Below are positions 1 to 9,121 of a DNA stretch of 64,000 bases, piece after piece. The stretch covers positions 20,022,501 to 20,086,500 of the forward strand of contig OZ059896.1 in the NCBI GenBank assembly GCA_964057225.1, given 5' to 3'. Source of the DNA: Auanema rhodensis (Eukaryota; Nematoda; Chromadorea; Rhabditida; Rhabditidae). The position numbers and the translations under genes were made by a program. Numbering within the stretch: the first letter of the stretch is position 1; each line of letters begins with the position of its first letter. The notes beneath the pieces are model-generated. The model made no database searches. It was not told where the DNA came from and saw only the letters and a program-made list of their open reading frames with translations.

Positions 1-19
1 AACATTGCTTCCAAAAACA

Positions 20-55
20 TTTTGACAAAAATTTTTTCGAAAAATTTCAAAATAA
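20..55 (+). other. Phased A/T tracts, candidate curved DNA
   Basis: Within each unit, tracts TTTT (20-23), AAAAATTTTTT (27-37), AAAAATTT (40-47) and AAAA (49-52) lie close together. The first three centres are about 10-11 bases apart, near one helical turn. Tracts spaced like this commonly give intrinsic bending and influence nucleosome placement. A C replaces one A of the tract in E-type copies (aaaac followed by T run), and three of those also lose one base. Curvature is inferred from spacing only. Confidence 0.45.
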
Positions 56-110
56 TTGAGCAAAAAGTAGATGTTTTTAGATTCCATTTTTCAAGGCAAA
101 GACGATAGAC

Positions 111-127
111 AGTGTTATTCAACGAAA
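111..127 (-). other. Weak, half-matching CENP-B-box-like string
   Basis: On the minus strand this reads TTTCGTTGA followed by ATAACACT (ATAACATT in most copies). It matches the first eight positions of the mammalian CENP-B box (YTTCGTTG) and the essential A at position 10, but the CGGG part is absent. It recurs in nearly every copy; A476G in the second copy and a CpG change near 25385 break it. The second half is required for CENP-B binding, so this is probably coincidence. It is recorded because the string falls in an otherwise candidate-centromeric satellite. Confidence 0.2.
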
Positions 128-194
128 AAATCAATTCTTCAGGGTGAAAATCGAGGATATAAGTGTGAACTTATATCAGTTGATATCTCGGTGC

Positions 195-245
195 ATTTTC
201 AAGCTAGCGCAAATCTGATAACACAGATCGACGCAGCTTAAAAAT
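195..245. other. Nested hairpin, C-arm form (about 80 copies)
   Basis: This is the same element with C instead of T at monomer position 200. The C faces A240, so the 11-bp outer arm is split into 5 bp (aagct/agctt) and a separated A/T flank. The bulged A, the gcg/cgc pairs and the inner atctg/cagat hairpin are unchanged. By my count about 81 of 182 complete copies have C and about 101 have T. C dominates 28773-32983 and 35090-40002; T is fixed from 54744 to the right end. Confidence 0.7.
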
Positions 246-328
246 CCGCATCGAATGCACTATACTACATTGAGAAACGCTTAATACAAAAATTTGTTAT
301 GATCGTTTGAAAAATGATGCATTAGTGT

Positions 329-356
329 ATGTTGAGTTTCCATGTACACTCAACAT
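329..356. other. Inverted repeat across the monomer junction (first of one per copy)
   Basis: The arms atgttgagt (329-337) and actcaacat (348-356) are perfect reverse complements, separated by the 10-base loop ttccatgtac. The element spans the boundary between one unit as defined here and the next. A second, overlapping pairing is possible between agtgta (about 324-329) and tacact (345-350). Both 9-base arms were intact at every junction I read. The copy ending at 4910 has tgtata instead of tgtaca, but that change lies in the loop. Inferred: a cruciform-capable site or a dyad for a dimeric DNA-binding protein. No protein is known to me for this sequence. Confidence 0.8.
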
Positions 357-701
357 TGCTTCCAAAAACATTTTGACAAAAATTTTTTCGAAAAATTTCA
401 AAATAATTTAGCAAAAAGTAGATGTTTTTAGATTCCTTTTTTCAAGGCAAAGACGATGGACAATGTTATTCAACGGAAAAATTAATTCTTCAGGGTGAAA
501 ATAGAGGATATAAGTGTGAACTTATATCAGTTGATATCTCGGTGCATTTTTAAGCTAGCGCAAATCTGATAACACAGATCGGCGCAGCTTAAAATCCGCA
601 TCGAATGCACTATACTACATTGAGAAACGCTTGATACAAAAATTAGTTATGATCGTTTGAAAAATGATGCATTAGTGTATGTTGAGTTTCCATGTACACT
701 C

Positions 702-1052
702 AACATTGCTTCCAAAAACATTTTGACAAAAATTTTTTCGAAAAATTTCAAAATAATTTAGCAAAAAGTAGATGTTTTTAGATTCCATTTTTCAAGGCAA
801 AGACGATAGACAATGTTATTCAACGAAAAAATTAATTCTTCAGGGTGAAAATCGAGGATATAAGTGTGAATTTATATCAGTTGATATCTCGGTGCATTTT
901 CAAGCTAGCGCAAATCTGATAACACAGATCGACGCAGCTTAAAAATCCGCATCGAATGCACTATACTACATTGAGAAACGCTTAATACAAAAATTAGTTA
1001 TGATCGTTTGAAAAATGATGCATTAGTGTATGTTGAGTTTCCATGTACACTC
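702..1052 (+). repeat. Representative 351-bp satellite monomer
   Basis: I use this copy to describe the unit. It has 109 G+C of 351 bases (31%). In order it holds: an A/T-tract block (about positions 13-55) with the TTCGAA palindrome at 36-41; a variable block (84-112); a moderately variable block (130-175) containing a TATAAG string at 158-163; a GATATC palindrome at 182-187; a GCTAGC palindrome at 203-208 inside a nested hairpin (about 195-250); a variable block (246-284); and a conserved block from about 286 across the junction to about 26 of the next copy, carrying ATGCAT and a 9-bp inverted repeat. I count 12 CpGs, against roughly 8.5 expected from its C and G content. I see no half-unit duplication, so the monomer does not look like a fused dimer of a 170-180 bp ancestor. 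Confidence 0.95.
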
Positions 1053-2805
1053 AACATTGCTTCCAAAAACATTTTGACAAAAATTTTTTCGAAAAATTTC
1101 AAAATAATTTAGCAAAAAGTAGATGTTTTTAGATTCCTTTTTTCAAGGCAAAGACGATGGACAATGTTATTCAACGAAAAAATTAATTCTTCAGGGTGAA
1201 AATAGAGGATATAAGTGTGAACTTATATCAGTTGATATCTCGGTGCATTTTTAAGCTAGCGCAAATCTGATAACACAGATCGGCGCAGCTTAAAATCCGC
1301 ATCGAATGCACTATACTACATTGAGAAACGCTTGATACAAAAATTAGTTATGATCGTTTGAAAAATGATGCATTAGTGTATGTTGAGTTTCCATGTACAC
1401 TCAACATTGCTTCCAAAAACATTTTGACAAAAATTTTTTCGAAAAATTTCAAAATAATTTAGCAAAAAGTAGATGTTTTTAGATTCCATTTTTCAAGGCA
1501 AAGACGATAGACAGTGTTATTCAACGAAAAAATCAATTCTTCAGGGTGAAAATCGAGGATATAAGTGTGAACTTATATCAGTTGATATCTCGGTGCATTT
1601 TCAAGCTAGCGCAAATCTGATAACACAGATCGACGCAGCTTAAAAATCCGCATCGAATGCACTATACTACATTGAGAAACGCTTAATACAAAAATTAGTT
1701 ATGATCGTTTGAAAAATGATGCATTAGTGTATGTTGAGTTTCCATGTACACTCAACATTGCTTCCAAAAACATTTTGACAAAAATTTTTTCGAAAAATTT
1801 CAAAATAATTTAGCAAAAAGTAGATGTTTTTAGATTCCTTTTTTCAAGGCAAAGACGATGGACAATGTTATTCAACGAAAAAATTAATTCTTCAGGGTGA
1901 AAATAGAGGATATAAGTGTGAACTTATATCAGTTGATATCTCGGTGCATTTTTAAGCTAGCGCAAATCTGATAACACAGATCGGCGCAGCTTAAAATCCG
2001 CATCGAATGCACTATACTACATTGAGAAACGCTTGATACAAAAATTAGTTATGATCGTTTGAAAAATGATGCATTAGTGTATGTTGAGTTTCCATGTACA
2101 CTCAACATTGCTTCCAAAAACATTTTGACAAAAATTTTTTCGAAAAATTTCAAAATAATTTAGCAAAAAGTAGATGTTTTTAGATTCCATTTTTCAAGGC
2201 AAAGACGATAGACAATGTTATTCAACGAAAAAATTAATTCTTCAGGGTGAAAATCGAGGATATAAGTGTGAATTTATATCAGTTGATATCTCGGTGCATT
2301 TTCAAGCTAGCGCAAATCTGATAACACAGATCGACGCAGCTTAAAAATCCGCATCGAATGCACTATACTACATTGAGAAACGCTTAATACAAAAATTAGT
2401 TATGATCGTTTGAAAAATGATGCATTAGTGTATGTTGAGTTTCCATGTACACTCAACATTGCTTCCAAAAACATTTTGACAAAAATTTTTTCGAAAAATT
2501 TCAAAATAATTTAGCAAAAAGTAGATGTTTTTAGATTCCATTTTTCAAGGCAAAGACGATAGACAGTGTTATTCAACGAAAAAATCAATTCTTCAGGGTG
2601 AAAATCGAGGATATAAGTGTGAACTTATATCAGTTGATATCTCGGTGCATTTTCAAGCTAGCGCAAATCTGATAACACAGATCGACGCAGCTTAAAAATC
2701 CGCATCGAATGCACTATACTACATTGAGAAACGCTTAATACAAAAATTAGTTATGATCGTTTGAAAAATGATGCATTAGTGTATGTTGAGTTTCCATGTA
2801 CACTC

Positions 2806-5800
2806 AACATTGCTTCCAAAAACATTTTGACAAAAATTTTTTCGAAAAATTTCAAAATAATTTAGCAAAAAGTAGATGTTTTTAGATTCCTTTTTTTAAG
2901 GCAAAAACGATGGACAATGTTATTCAACGAAAAAATTAATTCTTCAGGGTGAAAATCGAGGATATAAGTGTGAACTTATATCAGTTGATATCTCGGTGCA
3001 TTTTTAAGCTAGCGCAAATCTGATAACACAGATCGACGCAGCTTAAAAATCCGCATCGAATGCACTATACTACATTGAGAAACGCTTAATACAAAAATTA
3101 GTTATGATCGTTTGAAAAATGATGCATTAGTGTATGTTGAGTTTCCATGTACACTCAACATTGCTTCCAAAAACATTTTGACAAAAATTTTTTCGAAAAA
3201 TTTCAAAATAATTTAGCAAAAAGTAGATGTTTTTAGATTCCATTTTTCAAGGCAAAGACGATAGACAATGTTATTCAACGAAAAAATTAATTCTTCAGGG
3301 TGAAAATCGAGGATATAAGTGTGAACTTATATCAGTTGATATCTCGGTGCATTTTCAAGCTAGCGCAAATCTGATAACACAGATCGACGCAGCTTAAAAA
3401 TCCGCATCGAATGCACTATACTACATTGAGAAACGCTTAATACAAAAATTAGTTATGATCGTTTGAAAAATGATGCATTAGTGTATGTTGAGTTTCCATG
3501 TACACTCAACATTGCTTCCAAAAACATTTTGACAAAAATTTTTTCGAAAAATTTCAAAATAATTTAGCAAAAAGTAGATGTTTTTAGATTCCTTTTTTTA
3601 AGGCAAAAACGATGGACAATGTTATTCAACGAAAAAATTAATTCTTCAGGGTGAAAATCGAGGATATAAGTGTGAACTTATATCAGTTGATATCTCGGTG
3701 CATTTTTAAGCTAGCGCAAATCTGATAACACAGATCGACGCAGCTTAAAAATCCGCATCGAATGCACTATACTACATTGAGAAACGCTTAATACAAAAAT
3801 TAGTTATGATCGTTTGAAAAATGATGCATTAGTGTATGTTGAGTTTCCATGTACACTCAACATTGCTTCCAAAAACATTTTGACAAAAATTTTTTCGAAA
3901 AATTTCAAAATAATTTAGCAAAAAGTAGATGTTTTTAGATTCCATTTTTCAAGGCAAAGACGATAGACAATGTTATTCAACGAAAAAATTAATTCTTCAG
4001 GGTGAAAATCGAGGATATAAGTGTGAACTTATATCAGTTGATATCTCGGTGCATTTTCAAGCTAGCGCAAATCTGATAACACAGATCGACGCAGCTTAAA
4101 AATCCGCATCGAATGCACTATACTACATTGAGAAACGCTTAATACAAAAATTAGTTATGATCGTTTGAAAAATGATGCATTAGTGTATGTTGAGTTTCCA
4201 TGTACACTCAACATTGCTTCCAAAAACATTTTGACAAAACTTTTTCGAAAAATTTCAAAATAATTTAGCAAAAAGTAGATGTTTTTAGATTTCTTTTTTT
4301 AAGGCAAAAACGATGGACAATGTTATTCAACGAAAAAATTAGTTCTTCAGGGTGAAAATCGAGGATGTAAGTGTGAACTTATATCAGTTGATATCTCGGT
4401 GCATTTTTAAGCTAGCGCAAATCTGATAACACAGATCGACGCAGCTTAAAAATCTGCATCGAATGCACTATACTACATCAAGAAACGCTTAATACAAAAA
4501 TTAGTTATGATCGTTTGAAAAATGATGCATTAGTGTATGTTGAGTTTCCATGTACACTCAACATTGCTTCCAAAAACATTTTGACAAAAATTTTTTCGAA
4601 AAATTTCAAAATAATTTAGCAAAAAGTAGATGTTTTTAGATTCCATTTTTCAAGGCAAAGACGATAGACAATGTTATTCAACGAAAAAATTAATTCTTCA
4701 GGGTGAAAATCGAGGATATAAGTGTGAACTTATATCAGTTGATATCTCGGTGCATTTTCAAGCTAGCGCAAATCTGATAACACAGATCGACGCAGCTTAA
4801 AAATCCGCATCGAATGCACTATACTACATTGAGAAACGCTTAATACAAAAATTAGTTATGATCGTTTGAAAAATGATGCATTAGTGTATGTTGAGTTTCC
4901 ATGTATACTCAACATTGCTTCCAAAAACATTTTGACAAAAATTTTTTCGAAAAATTTCAAAATAATTTAGCAAAAAGTAGATGTTTTTAGATTCCATTTT
5001 TCAAGGCAAAGACGATAGACAATGTTATTCAACGAAAAAATTAATTCTTCAGGGTGAAAATCGAGGATATAAGTGTGAACTTATATCAGTTGATATCTCG
5101 GTGCATTTTCAAGCTAGCGCAAATCTGATAACACAGATCGACGCAGCTTAAAAATCCGCATCGAATGCACTATACTACATTGAGAAACGCTTAATACAAA
5201 AATTAGTTATGATCGTTTGAAAAATGATGCATTAGTGTATGTTGAGTTTCCATGTACACTCAACATTGCTTCCAAAAACATTTTGACAAAACTTTTTTCG
5301 AAAAATTTCAAAATAATTTAGCAAAAAGTAGATGTTTTTAGATTTCTTTTTTTAAGGCAAAAACGATGGACAATGTTATTCAACGAAAAAATTAGTTCTT
5401 CAGGGTGAAAATCGAGGATATAAGTGTGAACTTATATCAGTTGATATCTCGGTGCATTTTTAAGCTAGCGCAAATCTGATAACACAGATCGACGCAGCTT
5501 AAAAATCTGCATCGAATGCACTATACTACATCAAGAAACGCTTAATACAAAAATTAGTTATGATCGTTTGAAAAATGATGCATTAGTGTATGTTGAGTTT
5601 CCATGTACACTCAACATTGCTTCCAAAAACATTTTGACAAAAATTTTTTCGAAAAATTTCAAAATAATTTAGCAAAAAGTAGATGTTTTTAGATTCCTTT
5701 TTTTAAGGCAAAAACGATGGACAATGTTATTCAACGAAAAAATTAATTCTTCAGGGTGAAAATCGAGGATATAAGTGTGAACTTATATCAGTTGATATCT

Positions 5801-5963
5801 CGGTGCATTTTCAAGCTAGCGCAAATCTGATAACACAGATCGACGCAGCTTAAAAATCCGCATCGAATGCACTATACTACATTGAGAAACGCTTAATACA
5901 AAAATTAGTTATGATCGTTTGAAAAATGATGCATTAGTGTATGTTGAGTTTCCATGTACACTC
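2806..5963 (+). repeat. Zone 2: alternating D/R dimers, then E-type copies
   Basis: Monomers run D, R, D, R, E, R, R, E, D. D copies carry the long T run before aaggcaaaaacgatgg. E copies add a T at position 84, C in the A-tract (aaaac), ttagttc, ctgc at 246-249 and catcaag. R is the plain form (ccatttttc, gatag, caatg, aactt, C arm). The E copy starting at 4210 has one base fewer in its T run (350 bp); the E copy at 5262 is full length. One R copy ends in tgtata instead of tgtaca. Confidence 0.8.
3000..3055. other. Nested hairpin, T-arm form (one per copy in about 100 copies)
   Basis: In this copy the outer arm atttttaagct (monomer 195-205) pairs perfectly with agcttaaaaat (235-245). After one bulged A, gcg pairs with cgc. 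Inside sits a second hairpin, atctg/cagat, around a 6-base ataaca loop, with a 3-by-3 internal loop between the stems. Outside, tgc (192-194) can pair with gca (248-250) across a two-base bulge. The loop half is one of the most conserved parts of the unit. Exceptions are rare: the aaaactgat copy near 16000 and the aaactag copy near 41958 each lose one pair, and four copies with ataata change only the inner loop. Cruciform or RNA-hairpin formation is inferred, not shown. Confidence 0.7.
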
Positions 5964-8420
5964 AACATTGCTTCCAAAAACATTTTGACAAAAATTTTTT
6001 CGAAAAATTTCAAAATAATTTAGCAAAAAGTAGATGTTTTTAGATTCCATTTTTCAAGGCAAAGACGATAGACAGTGTTATTCAACGAAAAAATCAATTC
6101 TTCAGGGTGAAAATCGAGGATATAAGTGTGAACTTATATCAGTTGATATCTCGGTGCATTTTCAAGCTAGCGCAAATCTGATAACACAGATCGACGCAGC
6201 TTAAAAATCCGCATCGAATGCACTATACTACATTGAGAAACGCTTAATACAAAAATTAGTTATGATCGTTTGAAAAATGATGCATTAGTGTATGTTGAGT
6301 TTCCATGTACACTCAACATTGCTTCCAAAAACATTTTGACAAAAATTTTTTCGAAAAATTTCAAAATAATTTAGCAAAGAGTAGATGTTTTTAGATTCCA
6401 TTTTTCAAGGCAAAGACGATAGACAATGTTATTCAACGAAAAAATTAATTCTTCAGGGTGAAAATCGAGGATATAAGTGTGAATTTATATCAGTTGATAT
6501 CTCGGTGCATTTTCAAGCTAGCGCAAATCTGATAACACAGATCGACGCAGCTTAAAAATCCGCATCGAATGCACTATACTACATTGAGAAACGCTTAATA
6601 CAAAAATTAGTTATGATCGTTTGAAAAATGATGCATTAGTGTATGTTGAGTTTCCATGTACACTCAACATTGCTTCCAAAAACATTTTGACAAAAATTTT
6701 TTCGAAAAATTTCAAAATAATTTAGCAAAAAGTAGATGTTTTTAGATTCCATTTTTCAAGGCAAAGACGATAGACAGTGTTATTCAACGAAAAAATCAAT
6801 TCTTCAGGGTGAAAATCGAGGATATAAGTGTGAACTTATATCAGTTGATATCTCGGTGCATTTTCAAGCTAGCGCAAATCTGATAACACAGATCGACGCA
6901 GCTTAAAAATCCGCATCGAATGCACTATACTACATTGAGAAACGCTTAATACAAAAATTAGTTATGATCGTTTGAAAAATGATGCATTAGTGTATGTTGA
7001 GTTTCCATGTACACTCAACATTGCTTCCAAAAACATTTTGACAAAAATTTTTTCGAAAAATTTCAAAATAATTTAGCAAAGAGTAGATGTTTTTAGATTC
7101 CATTTTTCAAGGCAAAGACGATAGACAATGTTATTCAACGAAAAAATTAATTCTTCAGGGTGAAAATCGAGGATATAAGTGTGAATTTATATCAGTTGAT
7201 ATCTCGGTGCATTTTCAAGCTAGCGCAAATCTGATAACACAGATCGACGCAGCTTAAAAATCCGCATCGAATGCACTATACTACATTGAGAAACGCTTAA
7301 TACAAAAATTAGTTATGATCGTTTGAAAAATGATGCATTAGTGTATGTTGAGTTTCCATGTACACTCAACATTGCTTCCAAAAACATTTTGACAAAAATT
7401 TTTTCGAAAAATTTCAAAATAATTTAGCAAAAAGTAGATGTTTTTAGATTCCATTTTTCAAGGCAAAGACGATAGACAGTGTTATTCAACGAAAAAATCA
7501 ATTCTTCAGGGTGAAAATCGAGGATATAAGTGTGAACTTATATCAGTTGATATCTCGGTGCATTTTCAAGCTAGCGCAAATCTGATAACACAGATCGACG
7601 CAGCTTAAAAATCCGCATCGAATGCACTATACTACATTGAGAAACGCTTAATACAAAAATTAGTTATGATCGTTTGAAAAATGATGCATTAGTGTATGTT
7701 GAGTTTCCATGTACACTCAACATTGCTTCCAAAAACATTTTGACAAAAATTTTTTCGAAAAATTTCAAAATAATTTAGCAAAGAGTAGATGTTTTTAGAT
7801 TCCATTTTTCAAGGCAAAGACGATAGACAATGTTATTCAACGAAAAAATTAATTCTTCAGGGTGAAAATCGAGGATATAAGTGTGAATTTATATCAGTTG
7901 ATATCTCGGTGCATTTTCAAGCTAGCGCAAATCTGATAACACAGATCGACGCAGCTTAAAAATCCGCATCGAATGCACTATACTACATTGAGAAACGCTT
8001 AATACAAAAATTAGTTATGATCGTTTGAAAAATGATGCATTAGTGTATGTTGAGTTTCCATGTACACTCAACATTGCTTCCAAAAACATTTTGACAAAAA
8101 TTTTTTCGAAAAATTTCAAAATAATTTAGCAAAAAGTAGATGTTTTTAGATTCCATTTTTCAAGGCAAAGACGATAGACAGTGTTATTCAACGAAAAAAT
8201 CAATTCTTCAGGGTGAAAATCGAGGATATAAGTGTGAACTTATATCAGTTGATATCTCGGTGCATTTTCAAGCTAGCGCAAATCTGATAACACAGATCGA
8301 CGCAGCTTAAAAATCCGCATCGAATGCACTATACTACATTGAGAAACGCTTAATACAAAAATTAGTTATGATCGTTTGAAAAATGATGCATTAGTGTATG
8401 TTGAGTTTCCATGTACACTC
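5964..8420 (+). repeat. Zone 3: clean 702-bp dimer, three and a half copies
   Basis: Seven monomers alternate P (cagtg, tcaattc) and Q (gagtag, gaattt) without exception, starting at 5964, 6315, 6666, 7017, 7368, 7719 and 8070. The gcaaagagtag variant occurs in the three Q copies here and in no other copy I saw, so these dimers came from local amplification of one pair. I noticed no differences among the dimers. This is probably one of the youngest expansions in the window. Confidence 0.85.
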
Positions 8421-9121
8421 AACATTGCTTCCAAAAACATTTTGACAAAAATTTTTTCGAAAAATTTCAAAATAATTTAGCAAAAAGTAGATGTTTTTAG
8501 ATTCCTTTTTTTAAGGCAAAAACAATGGACAATGTTATTCAACGAAAAAATTAATTCTTCAGGGTGAAAATCGAGGATATAAGTGTGAACTTATATCAGT
8601 TGATATCTCGGTGCATTTTCAAGCTAGCGCAAATCTGATAACACAGATCGACGCAGCTTAAAAATCCGCATCGGATGCACTATACTACATTGAGAAACGC
8701 TTAATACAAAAATTAGTTATGATCGTTTGAAAAATGATGCATTAGTGTATGTTGAGTTTCCATGTACACTCAACATTGCTTCCAAAAACATTTTGACAAA
8801 AATTTTTTCGAAAAATTTCAAAATAATTTAGCAAAAAGTAGATATTTTAGATTCCATTTTTCAAGGCAAAGACGATAGACAATGTTATTCAACGAAAAAA
8901 TTAATTCTTCAGGGTGAAAATCGAGGATATAAGTGTGAATTTATATCAGTTGATATCTCGGTGCATTTTCAAGCTAGCGCAAATCTGATAACACAGATCG
9001 ACGCAGCTTAAAAATCCGCATCGAATGCACTATACTACATTGAGAAACGCTTAATACAAAAATTAGTTATGATCGTTTGAAAAATGATGCATTAGTGTAT
9101 GTTGAGTTTCCATGTACACTC
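8421..9121 (+). repeat. Two transitional monomers
   Basis: The copy at 8421 is D-like with the C arm, aacaatgg (a CpG lost) and a private catcggatgc. The copy at 8772 is Q-like (gaattt) with gatattttag, a substitution plus a one-base loss, giving 350 bp. That shorter form is seen only once, so a sequencing or assembly error is possible. Confidence 0.7.

Larger units (their letters stand above)
1..2805 (+). repeat. Zone 1: 4-mer higher-order pattern P-B-Q-B
   Basis: Eight monomers follow the order P, B, Q, B, P, B, Q, P. P copies have cagtg with tcaattc; Q copies have caatg with gaattt; B copies have a T at position 86, agagg, the T arm, ggcg, and one A fewer at 240-244, giving 350 bp. The period is 1402 bp (starts at 1 and 1403), and the second unit lacks its final B. 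The first copy has private changes T58G and A295T, and the second has A476G, so the early copies have had time to diverge. Confidence 0.85.

Noticed and set aside
158-180. TATAAG at 158-163 with a TCAGT initiator-like motif at 176-180 as a Pol II promoter
   Set aside because: The spacing from the first T of TATA to the initiator A is about 20 bases, shorter than the roughly 30 normally seen, and such short A/T motifs are expected in a 69% A+T repeat. Satellite transcription is possible but not supported by this alone.
1-351. 351-bp unit as a fused dimer of an approximately 175-bp satellite
   Set aside because: Comparing the two halves by eye shows no shared blocks beyond short A/T runs. A formal alignment of halves would settle it.
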